DNA of 64,000 bases. Origin: Balanoglossus misakiensis (Eukaryota; Hemichordata). Position numbers and translations under genes: made by a program. Positions within the stretch are counted from its first letter, which is position 1. Each line of letters starts with the position of its first letter. The notes under the pieces were generated by a model, which worked only from the letters and a program-made list of their open reading frames with translations, had not been told where the DNA came from and did no database searches. Where the stretch lies: assembly GCA_040954595.2 (NCBI GenBank), contig CM082580.2, positions 10,850,001-10,914,000 of the forward strand, given 5' to 3'. Below are positions 48,905 to 60,775 of the stretch, one piece after another.

Positions 48905-50860
48905 TTTATTCAAGCCACAAGAGCTTACATAACAATTTTTTTTTCTCTTGGTCTACTTAACATGGACAATATTTCAACAGTGGAGACATCACTTTTGTTT
49001 AACTAGGATTTGACAAGACTTATTCTAACTGAGACTAGGATCTGACAAGACTTATTCTAACTGAGACTTAACCTACGTAATATAGAGTATAACATACATA
49101 CAAACTAACTACAGATTGGTTTACAAAATTTGTTGATGATTTGAAAATGTGGCTATATAGAATCAATGTAAATCACAAATGAATCACTTTTCATGTAGCA
49201 AAAATATCATATCTAAGCTAGTTGACTTTTTTTTTTAAAGTTTCTAAACTTTGGGCACTGCAAAATGACACAGGCACTGAACTCGAGACTACGTTACACC
49301 AAAACTTGAAAAAAAAAAGGGAAACTACAGGCAAGAAACAGGGCTTAGCTAAATGGAAAACTAGTGGAATGAATGGCTAATACAAAGTTATCTAAAAGGA
49401 TGACTACCCTTTGATCATCTGATAAAATCGGTTACTTAGTGGGCAGTGCATTTGCTATGACTCTCGTACTCAAAATGGTTCTTCTACGGGATAAAATGGT
49501 AAAAAAAAGTGCGTGAACAATTAACTTTTGCATGTACAGTCTTTGTACGTGGTCATGAAAAAAAGAGGTCAAAGATGTAGTGAAGCAACTTCTCAGTCAC
49601 TCAGGCACTCGGTTTTAAGGCATTTCATACCATAAAATACTATAACAATACTGCTGTGTTTTTTAACGTTTCACAAGTCAATATATATATACAACCACGA
49701 TTGCAATAACACGTAAGTGGTAACTGCTGAACAACATGCGATATGGAGGCCATGATTTCCAATTAATTCTCAATACCAGAAAAACGCATTGACTGAGTTT
49801 GGCAATCCGCGGCAAAAAAGTACAGCATTTTGATCACCAGGTTTTATCAATGCACTGGTTTGGTTTGATGAAAGTGAACGAAATACCCTTGTGTATCAAA
49901 GAGAAGTGTAGAGAAGTCTGAAAGCGGTTCTCGGATAAAAAAAATGGATAGGATGTTCTACTTGTGTTCATGATCAGTGGTGTATGGCAATGTATAGTCC
50001 TTACAAGTCTTTGACAACTGCATTTGCTTTCACAACACATGCAGAACACTGCAAAGTGCAAGTCTGCTTTCGCATAAACTGCAAGTATGAGTTCACATAC
50101 ACATCATTTTTTATTTCTAATTCATGATGTGCCCAAAGGCGAAGTTGAAATACCATGTCTACATGCAAAGTCTCGTTGACTTGACTTGACAAAAGACAAC
50201 ACCATACTATCCCCCTAACAAACTGTCGTGTTTTGTATTTTTAAATTAGCACCTCAAAAAAAAAACAATTCCACAGTTGTCACACCAATTATTACAGTTT
50301 TCTAACTGTAGTTTATATAGGACTTCAGCAAACAGGCCAGGCCTAGATATTGTTTAGACTTTAAAAAATCTTTTCCCATCCAAAGGTATTATAAAACTTA
50401 CACAAATACATACTTAGTTTCTAAATGCATTTTACAACCTTTCGTCTTTTAATTCATGAAGACCTTTTATCTTATTTTTCAACAGTACTCAGTATAGGTT
50501 GATATTAAACCAGTATTAATAATTGTCATTTTTCTCAAATGGAATATTAAATAAATTAAGGTCACATAAGCTTCCAGTGGTAAGAAACCCTTGTCATCTT
50601 GCAGCTTGGTTGCAATTTCAAAATGAAAGAAAATAGAGGAAAACGACGTTCCAACAAGTTTTATCATATGTCTTTAAAAAGTCTCTGAATTACTGCAAAA
50701 TTTATAAAGATGATCTAAATCTCATTTGTATACCTCACACTGCAAAAGCAAGTAATTACAACACAAAGTGATTGGACAGCTTGTCTTTACTCTCGCTCTC
50801 TCTCCCACACGTGAAAAATGATTTGAAACTTGAGATCTAAGACTATCGTAATAGAAGCGT
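48905..50860 (-). other. Probable 3' UTR of the BOULE gene
   Basis: On the minus strand this AT-rich, non-coding stretch follows the BOULE stop codon and ends near an AATAAA signal at 48905-48910. A UTR of about 2 kb would suit a translationally regulated germ-line gene, but its extent is inferred. It contains a 32-bp tandem duplication (49002-49033 and 49034-49065, one mismatch). Confidence 0.45.
49002..49065. repeat. 32-bp perfect-period tandem duplication
   Basis: Bases 49002-49033 are repeated directly at 49034-49065 with a single T/C difference. It lies in the presumed BOULE 3' UTR. Confidence 0.9.
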
Positions 50861-53800
50861 CTACTTCTCAGGAGGTGGTGATGTGACAATGCCGGTGGGG
50901 GGCATGCCGGTGTCTTTGCCATCATCCATCATTCTGGCGGTGTTTGGGAGAACGGTGACACCGGACCCCGCAGGGCTGCCGAAAGTTTTGCCTCCGCGTC
51001 CGGGAATGCGACGCATGCCACGGTGCGGAAAAGGCTTCCGGGGGCCGTTGAACTTGATGTGGTTCACCCTCGGTATCACGTTTGGAGGGTGCATCGGCTG
51101 CTCTTGATACGAGACGTCGGCGATGTAGGCCCGGTTCACGGCTGCCTGCTGATCCACTCCTGGTATGGCAGCATTCTGCAATTTGTACACAGGTCAACAA
51201 GATAAGTCACTCAAACTCAGTATGACATCATCAAAGAGTGTATTGCTCCACAGTCTACTACTTGACCAAGCAAGGACAGGCTATGCTTTTTCTTTCAATC
51301 AGTTAGAGATCCAGCTAGTGTTTTCAATTTCGAGTACATGTATTTCACATGTATGGATAAGTTCTGTCCATGGCACTAAATATTCAATGACATTGCTCCA
51401 AAATGGGGGGGGGGGGGGGGGGGGGGGATGAGATATGGCCACCTTAAACCCCCTGCATTCTAGGGCACAATGCAAGCACATGCAAAGATGTTGCATACTA
51501 ACCATCACTCAAGCCAAATCATCAGATCTACATGGATAGACAAAAAATACTCTTGATTTCTGTGACAATAAGAGTACCAACAATATCACCTTGCCATAAG
51601 TCTTTTAACAGTTACACATACATACACACAGCTACACACATACATACATACATATACACATAAGCCATGAGCTGGTCAGATCTAATGTCAATTAGTTTTG
51701 ACACTAACACTACCTCTGCCTGTCCAGGTTCAACCATAGGGACTGGTATTTCTGCCATTTCTGCTTGGTAAGGGTTTGGTGGGTAGATGATTTCATTAGT
51801 GGGAGCACAGCTGGCATACACTGGTACCATACTAGCATTGGGAAGTGTTGGTGACTGTGTGGTAACAAGCCAAAAACAAAAAAGTGTCTGTCATCAGTGT
51901 CTATCCACTGTCAAAAACATAATCAACCTTCCTGAGAGCAAAACCACTGTTGATAGTAGCATGATATTTGGATAAAGATGACATTTGTAACTACCAGAAT
52001 TTTTCCAAAAGATAAGCATGATGTAATCGTGGTAAAATATTAATACCTGAGGTGGGGCCATCCATCTCCACTGAGTAGCGGGTGGGCTCCATGGAGGAGT
52101 ATTCTGAAAGATCAAAGAGATGAACAGGGACTGTAATGACTATGGGTTTTGATTCAAGTTTTACCTGCCATTTGAAGAGTGTCCTCACCACTGCACAGAG
52201 TGCAGTTCAAGTGAAATCTTGCAAATAATTTTCATATAAAGGTTTACATGGCAGCCTTTTTTGGGAGGCACCACGAGACAATATTTATCCGATGTTTTTC
52301 AGTGGGCTACATGGTCAAAATACTTACTGGGGCCGGCTGCTGATATGCTGGGTACTGTGGAGCTTGTGTGGTTGTTGGGATGTATTGTGGTGATGGCGGT
52401 GGTGGCAACATCACTGGTACAGAGTAGGGATACATGGATGATGGCTGTTGGGAAGGAAAATATGTACTCCAAAATTAGTCCTGGTCCTCACAGCTTGTCA
52501 AGTTTGAGTTCATATTTGCAATCAATGTTTCAGGTATCTCTCAACAAGTCCAAGTATACTTACAGCTGGTGGCTGGGCAGGGTGTTGCATATGTGGGGTG
52601 ACCGGGTTGTCGGGATGGAAATACGCCATCCCATTCTGGTATGTGTAGCTGTATCCTGGATGGTGTACAATCATACCATTGGGAGATGATATCACCGGCT
52701 CTGTATGTAAACCACAGTTAATACAATGACCACTGAAAATTACATTCTAAGAGAAGTGTTCTGCAATTTTCAGACACACAACACATTGCTTCTAAAGACC
52801 AAAAATATTTGTTAGCAAAGAAAACGATACCGACCAAATGTTACACTCTAAAACGTCAGAAGTCACAACAGAGAAAAAGAGAGAGACTTGCTTTAAAAAG
52901 AAGTTAAGAAATCACGACAGACAGACAGACAGATGCATAGAAATGGAGAGAGAATGAAAGTTACCAACCCACATCCTCAACAGGGAATGTAGATGGCTGC
53001 AAAAGAAAGCAGAAAGAAAAAGAGAGGTGAAAATAGAATATACCCACCACCGCTCTTAGGATAGGTTGGCTGAAATGAGAAATGACAAACTCAGTTAGTG
53101 TGTTACTGATCAGTTGGCCCAAGTTGTGAAGTACACATAGTGTTAAAGTCAAGTCTTGGTTACTTAACCTCACTGCTTGGCTTCACACTTCCCCCTGCAG
53201 ATGCAATGTTATATGCCGCCGACAGAATAAATTATGTGATATTATTTACAGCAAAAGCAGGTCATAAATTTACATGTAATTCTCATTTTGTGAAGGCAAT
53301 CTTACCTGTTTCCTAACAGCTGGTCCTATATTTAATTTCTTGTCTTTAAATATAAGGTTATCACCCTGTAATGAGAGAAATGGGATAAAGAAACAAAACA
53401 TGTAGGAATCGGTTTACCACAGTGCTTAACCCTGATTAACAAGTTTGGTCCAACCATCATGATACCAGTACTGTAGTTTGAGTTGAGACAACCAGAAGGA
53501 GAGCATATTTCATTGAGCAGAATATCATTATCTATCAAAAGAAACTAAAATGTTGCTAGTTCTTACATTTTCCTGTTGTATCCTTGCCGCTTCCTCTGGT
53601 GTGTCGAATGTAATGAATCCATATCTGCGGAAAAAAGTACAGAACAATCTTTATTGTTTTAAGTACATGTACATTAATCACACTCCTCCTCCATGCAGTT
53701 CAACAACCTTTGTGGCTAATATTAAAAATGGTGTCATTACACTCAGTTGTTTATGCACTTTGAGATTGAAGTTAAACAGAGACTGCGATCAGATCAGATG

Positions 53801-56800
53801 ATGTATGCTTACCCTTTAGATACGCCTGCTCTGTCTGCAATTATCTTTGCTTCTTTCACACTTCCGAAGTTAGCAAAGAACCTCTTCAACTCAATTTCAG
53901 TTGTCTGAGAGGGAGACAAGTCAATACTATAAATTAAATACTAATAGCATATGGTTTCAACATCAGACACAAAGGCTTGACAACGCAATGTGTAGCTGTT
54001 GGCGAAAGTTGGCATCAGGAAACTATTTCACGGGAAATAACCACCACCTGTTTCATCCTGTCTCCCTCTCCAATTTAATCATCTGTCAGTGTTCAATGAC
54101 CCATACTTAAAGAATACCATGTTTCACTGGCCTTTGATTAGGCCTAATCAATCAACATTCTCTGAGATGCAGAGTTCACATGGTGACTCGATACTCTCTG
54201 TCCGCAACCATGACATATCAAATGTCACAATAATACAATGTGTACTAAAGATAAGTCCGTAACAGTATACACTTTGCAACATTAGAGAAATGAGATTTGT
54301 GATACCTAAATGTTCCCGGTATTCAATGACCATTCCTCTACACAAATGACAATGGGTATCTTAGTCTCAGACATGTTTACTTGACAAGTGAAAGTTTCTG
54401 TGGAATTTCACCATACATTCATAATAATTATTCCTGTTTCTTCCGAAAGTATCAATTGAATGATAACTCACATTAAAAGCAATTCCTCCGACAAATATCC
54501 TGTTTGGAATGACAGTACCATATCTTGGTGCATGGTTCGGGTTCAGGTCGGATGGTGACGGTGAGTGTTTGGGGTCCGGTGAAGAATTTCTGGATGTGAG
54601 ATGTGGTATTGGTGGTGTTGGCGATGCACACGGCACTTCTGTTAATATCGGCTGTTGAAATGAAACAAAAAAGGCAGATTATGGCAGTGAATGGATGTTT
54701 GTTTCTTTTTTTAGCTTAAACCGAGAAACTTAAACTGAGAATGTTCATTTCACACTTCAGATCACTAGCGCCCTCAATAGTCCATGAGAACATTTCTTTC
54801 GGTACGCATAGCGAAAAGTATGCCAACCATATCTATAATCACATAAATTCTACAGTCACTCCAAAAGCAGTCACTGCACTCCAGTCTGTTGTTTTCCTAC
54901 GTGCAACATCTCCTGCCAAAATGATCACTTTTGATATCCCCTGATTAACGCTTGATAGTTTTATCTTAATTACAAACAGGCAGGGCAGACCAGATCAACT
55001 TCACCGCACATGCTTATTTATATTTCAAATCCACATGGCAACTGATCTCTCCAGTGTTTCAAACACTGAATAAACTTCAAAATAAATTTTAATGACAGGA
55101 CATTTCCCTTGGTGGGGTTTACTTCCTGTCCATTTGGTACCGGATGTTTGATACCCTGGGTACAACACCCACAAGCACAGGCATACACACACAGTGGGAG
55201 TTTCCCACAAGGCACCACAGTACCAGGTTTTTCACATACAATGTAGCTGTATTATAGCTCATTGGTGAGACTGTCATTCTCTGCAAAGTCCATAAGACAA
55301 TGCATTGGTCAGGACTTCAATATGATGCCGTGAAATGTTAAGAACCCAGTCAAAACAACTCCCTAGGGCATACATACATCAATTACTTAAGACACTTGTC
55401 ACTGTAATATATTCATTATCACTTTCAGTGACCTTTAATGTGACCCTACTGTCTAAAGTCAATGAGCCGTTTACAACCAGACCACAAGTGTAAATGAAAC
55501 TTCTAGCCATGTTGGTATGCAACTGTATCATTTTGAACTACTTTCAATTATCCAAACTCTGATGTCATGAAAGCTTGCAAATATGATATCAGTCTTGTAA
55601 CTGAAGCAAAATTAATCACACTGCTATGCTCATGGATCAACTGTCATATTTGGCTATTTTTTCAGTATTTTAGTAGCCAAACATTTTAGTTAATTATAGA
55701 ACCTTTTTCTAACACAGTCACACCATTTTTCTCATGAGCCTGGGAGTGATCAATTACTGGCATGGCTCACATTGTACGCAAAATGAAAGTTATGTATGCA
55801 ATTTTGTAACACACATAATTCAATTATCCCCCAAGTCAAGTCCAGGAAGTATTCTTTGATTTGATTGATGATGATGTGCAACCACAGAGTTTGAGTATCA
55901 GATACCGGGTTTGAACAATTTAGCGGACAGCATTTGCTGCTAAGGTTGTCGAATAATCCAGATGGTGTAAATTTTAATACCGTTTCTATGGTAAGTTAGA
56001 CCTTTACATCAGTAGGGGAAAAGGGGGGGGGGGGGTGAAAGTGATCTCCCATTTGAAACTGAATTACTTTCAATACTTTCTTGACTGAGATATTGGTTAA
56101 GCAATGAAGATAACACAATAGTACATAGCTCTGCAGGTCCGATTGCGTTGCATTTTATTATTTCTTTGATGTTCTGCCAGTCAATGCTCCAATACAAGAC
56201 ATACTTTTCGCGCACATTTTCATAATTATTGCGTAATGAGCGGGGGCGCAGAGCGTCTTTTGTCCGGGCGATGTGTGAATGTGAGCGCATGGTTACGCCA
56301 ACATACCGAACTTTCAAAAACACAGCTGTGAAAGAGTTTGTTTACATCAAATCATCACAGATCGGGAACTTTGTCAAACGAGTTTCATCATCGCTCACCT
56401 AGAGCAGTTCAGTTATTTTTGAAAGTGCGAACTACAATGCCTTTCCGATCCTCGGAACCAAACTTCGCCCCAACCTTCAGTCATCAATCTCTGCGTTTGT
56501 GATTGCGGCAAACCGACACGATCTCAAATCGACCGAAACCGTTTGAAGATGATCAGAAAAACAGAGAAACGATTGATATAAACGACTGTAAATTATCCGA
56601 CTCCCAGTATTACGCTAAAAACAGGGTGAGCGATCGCCCCATGTCGTGATCTTAACCCCGAGCGCACGCCTACACTGTTGAGCAGACTCGCTCAGATCAG
56701 TTTACCTCCAACACGCGTCGCATTATCGGTCGCCGACTTTGTAACGCATATCATGAACATCCTTGCGGACTTCGTGAGAGAAACTCACCCTAACAGTGCC

Positions 56801-57046
56801 CCTTGACCATACAAAATTATCTTGCACCCAACAAATATAGCGATCGGGCCTGATTTATGCGATCTGCAATCATCGTATGTGATGAGTAGCAACCGAGAGA
56901 TGGGTCGTGAAACGGTAAACATGGCAACTTCACAAATGTTTCATCTGCAAAATCTGGCATTTTTTTCGCGATGCGTGATTTTTCCGAGTGGAAGATAGAT
57001 GTTAACTTACCGAATTTGACGGTCCTTGATTGCCGATCTCTGACAT
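50861..57046 (-). CDS. boll: BOULE/DAZ-family germ-line RNA-binding protein
   Basis: Translational regulator of the DAZ family, cytoplasmic, needed for meiosis in the germ line of animals studied. Eleven minus-strand exons: 57011-57046 (ATG, MSEIGNQGPSNS), 54472-54651, 53813-53904, 53567-53624, 53306-53365, 52969-52996, 52564-52700, 52328-52444, 52047-52103, 51714-51854, 50861-51175; 406 residues. The RRM covers residues 64-145: RNP2 is RIFVGGI and RNP1 is KGYGFITF, with the family-typical ADRAGVSKGYGF and KLNIGPAVRKQ. After it come YTYQNGMAYFHP (DAZ-motif region), a Pro/Gln/Tyr-rich part, TQWRWMAPPQ like QWQWSVPQ of human BOLL, and EIIYPPNPYQAEMAEIPVP like the SEVIYQPVEIA segment. The basic Gly/Arg tail in the last exon is longer than in human BOLL. 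Exon 6 (28 nt, donor GTTGGT) is the least certain; two other small exon-like pieces nearby may be alternative. Intron 1 is 2.36 kb. Confidence 0.92.
51405..51426. repeat. Poly-G run of 22 bases in a BOULE intron
   Basis: Uninterrupted G22 on the plus strand (C22 in the transcript sense) inside the last BOULE intron. Comparable runs occur at 3451, 23424 (C), 56028 and 57661, so homopolymer G/C tracts are a feature of this genome or of its assembly. Confidence 0.9.
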
Positions 57047-60000
57047 TATGTGCTAAATCTGACGGGGAAGGAAAACTGGACAAAACAAGAATATAAACAC
57101 CAACACACCGGACCTCAACAACAGAACTTAGACTAAAGACGCAGCAGATTTCGCCGTTCACATGTTTTGGGGGGAGAGCGAATTACGCACATACCATTCA
57201 TACCAAGGAGGGTGAAGGGTCACTGGTAAAACGAAAGGGATGCGTCTACTGTATAACTCCAGCTGTTCAATCAAAAAGGACGTATCATATCGATTTGAAA
57301 TCTGCATACAGTGCAAAAACCGATGGATTTTGGAAGTCTTGCTAATAAAGGTGATAACTTTTTAAGTATAAGTATTTCACAACAAAAATTGACACCCCCA
57401 CGGAAAATGAGCAGCAAAACCGTTTACACCTGTCAATCATTCGCAAACGTCAATGTTGGCTCAAGATCGTTGGGCAGCGGCTGCTTTATAATGATTTACA
57501 CAGTTTCTTATCGCACAAATCGTCACTTTGCTATTTTCGTTTACACTAATCTTGTCCTTTGTAACCGATCCGCAATAGACTTGTGTTTTCTTACATGTAT
57601 AATGTGTCGGCAAGGTCAATTCACTAGTTTAAATTGCCGTCGGGCCAGGAGTTGACTACAGGGGGGGGGGGGGTCATCTTTTTGAAATTTGGTGGCTATG
57701 TTATGTTATTTAGGGTATTATAGCACAAATGTATGAAAATATGAGTAGTTTTAGTAAATGTAGACAAGTTCCAGCAATTACCTGTTGATCAGAATTATGA
57801 CAACACAACTCCATGTAGCAAAGAAAAGTTTGGACAGGAAGGATCATGCTTATGAAAAGTATTGTTAGTTCCCGTGCAGCGAAATTTCACTTAATAGAGA
57901 ATGATAACAAGCTTAGAGTAACTTTTGATTTCAGGTTATATATAATTGCAAACATCTTCGTGGGCAGTGAAAGGTCCTGGACCCGTACCCAGGCCTAGCT
58001 CCAAGTCGTACTTGACGCACCAGTATCTAGGGTCGGGTCCTTTGATGTGCGTCACCATAGCAATGTGTATGTCACATTCATGGAGAACTAGAAAAGTCGA
58101 CATTCTGGATTTTGATTCGCGCACTGAATTGAAACTCTGACTTTCAAGAAAAAGCAGTCTAGATTTTCAGCTCATTTCTACAAAGTCAAGTTAGTCAACA
58201 TGCCCTTGACAGAAATGAATGCATAAGATTGTATGCGCTAAAAGTGATGCTAAAATGAACCCAAAATCAATGTTAACAAATATGATTAATGATTGTGAAA
58301 AGTCAGTGGCAGCTCTAGAAATTATAACTTGGCTGCCAAAGTTGATCGAATGCATCACGTCTGGCTTATCTTTATGTGGTTCTCCCCACCCACCCCCCGA
58401 AAAAAAACCCAGCCTGTCTCCTCCCGATATATAAAAGTTCACCCTGGGACTCGTAAACTTTAAATCGCGCACATATTCTGTTAATTTGGTGTATAGTCCC
58501 ACTGGACAGTTATCTCCCTTTTTTAACTTGCAAGTTTGTTTGTTAATCGTTGTTTGGCGCCCGTCACCCACCCGTTTTAAGATCACATCCCCTGCGTTCT
58601 GACCATCATTTGTAAAATCATCAAAATGAATTATATTACGTGATAGGCGACCGTTGTTGCGCCGTAGCCTCTTTTGTTGTACCAGTAACTTCCATATTCA
58701 CACATCCTACTTCCGCTTCGTTCAATAACTTTTAGAAGACGAAGAAAATCTTCGGAGATCTTCAGATTACGCCCTGTTTACGAGGTGAAACCGATAATGA
58801 CGTCTTTTGTGTACGGACCGACAGGATATTGCCAATCAAGCAGGGCGCCGGGCAAACAACTCTCTTGCAATCATTAATCAGTAGATTTTATTATTAGTTC
58901 TTTGTCTACCTATATTCCCCGCCCATTTCTGAGATATATCCCACCCAGTCATCATCCGTGACAGGCTGAACGTGTTTGTCTACAGCAAACAAACACTATG
59001 TGGGAAAAGAACGCCCCTTCCTTTCTATCCCAAAATGTTGCAGTTGAGACCCCTGGCCCGCGACGTCTTTTCATACTTTTAATAAAAGATCTACAGAAGG
59101 GATTGACACTTCCTGCAGTGCCTGTAGCTAAGCTCTTGTCTGATATTGGCGATACAAGTTGTATCTCGAGCTACAGTACAGTCCAACAAGAGGCATCTCT
59201 TATCCCGACAAACCGTGCAGATTTCATCATTGATATGGATGCGGCTCCGCCCTGTCCGTGACGTTCGCGACACACTTTATTGATAGCAGTAAAATGATAT
59301 GTGCACAGTCTGCACCATGTACCAGGACCAAAACCCTATTATTGATGGGACGGAGAAACACTAGCAAAAATGATGCAGGAGATGTTGCACAATGAGCTAG
59401 CCCTCCCCCTCCTCCCATCTCGAGCTCAGACACCGTCATGTCTTGACGTGATGACATGTCACATATATGGATGAGCCCAGATGGTAGGTCAGCAGGGTCA
59501 AGGTGCCCTGCAATCCCCAGGGCAGCGCGACGACGCAGGATTGATACATTGTAACAATGTAGCTAGACATCGACCCGACCTCGATGAAACGAAAACTTGT
59601 TACATTGTTCGTAATGTATCCCCATGGCAACAAGAATGATCGACATAATAATGAAAGGTTCTACTACAATGACACGACTAAACACACACCACTTCAGTTG
59701 TAAGAGTATCAATTCATTTTATTTACTTTACAATAAAACTGATAATATACAAGATATTGTCATACAAGGGACGGAAATAATTCATATTTTAAAAACATCG
59801 CATATTAGTTTCTTTTACAAACAAAAGCCATATACAGAAACATGTATATATCAAATACATGGATGGGATGAATTCAGATGGCCTGTGGCTTGTTTTGTAA
59901 ATATTCAAACAGCAACCAAACAAAAATTGCTTTAAAAAACAGAGGAAGACCATGCCAACCAACAGCTGTGATAGAAAAACCTTTCAGGTTTTCTTGTTTT

Positions 60001-60358
60001 AAAGTAAATAGTTCAAAGCGTAAAACATAGAAATATTACACTCCTGCTTGCTTTGAATTACTACAACTAAAGAAAATGTTTGAACCTTTATTTACAAAAT
60101 TACAAATGCAGCTCACTCAGGGATATGGTTAAAACATTTTCAGTGTCAATGAACTGCAACATTAAAGGGACAAAGCTGCCATCTCTGAACACTGCCCTAG
60201 GGTTTATTTATTTACTTTCTAGTTTCATGGGAAGTATTATCTTATGCGGTTATCCTCCATGAAAATTATAAAATCTAAGTTGAAGAATTTGTTTTCACAT
60301 CCTACATATAGCATATCATGTCAAAATGCTCATGCATCAATGATGCAATATTTGGTAT
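57047..60358. other. No supportable gene: BOULE 5' flank and unassigned DNA
   Basis: The first 100-200 bp should hold the BOULE 5' UTR and promoter. A G13 run is at 57661. The minus-strand frame near 57936-58124 has protein-like composition (KGPDPRYWCVKYDLELG), and another frame at 58998-59261 on the plus strand is open for 87 codons. Neither has splice sites or family resemblance I can support. A weak inverted pair is at 59543-59560 and 59601-59620. Confidence 0.5.
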
Positions 60359-60365
60359 GTATGAT

Positions 60366-60514
60366 CATAGACAGTGGAGAAAAGACGGACGTGCTACTAG
60401 TGCATTTCTTTTGTAGTAACGTCTGTTGTAATCCCTTTTAATCCACCAAACAATAGACAAACTCATCATCACCTCTTTATCGCCTCGCATAATATCGTTT
60501 CTCCACTGTCTATG
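60366..60514. mobile_element. 149-bp MITE with terminal inverted repeats and target duplication
   Basis: CATAGACAGTGGAGAAA at 60366-60382 is repeated in exact inverted form at 60498-60514. The element is flanked on both sides by GTATGAT (60359-60365 and 60515-60521), a perfect 7-bp direct repeat; 8 bp is possible if the outer base pair is counted as target. There is no coding content. TIRs, short length and target duplication are the marks of a non-autonomous DNA transposon. A 7-8 bp duplication would suit hAT-like or related families, but the superfamily is not certain. Confidence 0.85.
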
Positions 60515-60542
60515 GTATGATAAACTGCATCACCAATATATT

Positions 60543-60745
60543 TGGGGGCACAAGCGCCCTCAGGCGGCTTGTGCCCCCATTGTTATTGTTGGAATTTTTA
60601 GGGGCACAAGCCTATCGGGCTTGTGCCCCTATTGGTATTGTTGGAATTTTTCTTATTATTAGGGCCCAAGCGCAAGCAAGCGCTTGGGCCCTATTGGTTT
60701 CGTTGGGGTTTTTAGGGCCCAAGCGCATACCAGCGCTTGGGCCCT
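60543..60745. repeat. Cluster of four strong hairpins of the GGGCnCAAGC family
   Basis: Four palindromic units in direct succession. Arms: 60543-60555/60567-60579 (TGGGGGCACAAGC), 60600-60612/60618-60630 (AGGGGCACAAGCC), 60661-60673/60680-60692 and 60714-60726/60733-60745 (both AGGGCCCAAGCGC). All arms are 13 bp and perfect, with loops of 5-11 bases. Each is followed by a similar ATTGKTnTYGTTGG-like spacer and a T run, giving a period of 53-61 bp. The arm sequence GCGCTTGGGCCC also occurs at the right ends of the long repeats (62412 and 63849), linking the hairpins to that family. Confidence 0.9.
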
Positions 60746-60775
60746 ATTGGTTTCGTCTGGGTTTTTCTGTCTTTC

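Noticed and set aside
57936-58124. Protein-like minus-strand frame (KGPDPRYWCVKYDLELG and around)
   Set aside because: No family resemblance, no clear acceptor or donor, and no neighbouring exons in phase. It could be a fragment of an old element, but this cannot be supported.
58998-59261. 87-codon plus-strand open frame
   Set aside because: Length is within chance for this region; no recognisable motif, and the surrounding sequence is non-coding in character.
59543-59620. Possible MITE with GATACATT...ACAATGT inverted ends
   Set aside because: The arms are short and interrupted by several mismatches, and no target duplication is present.
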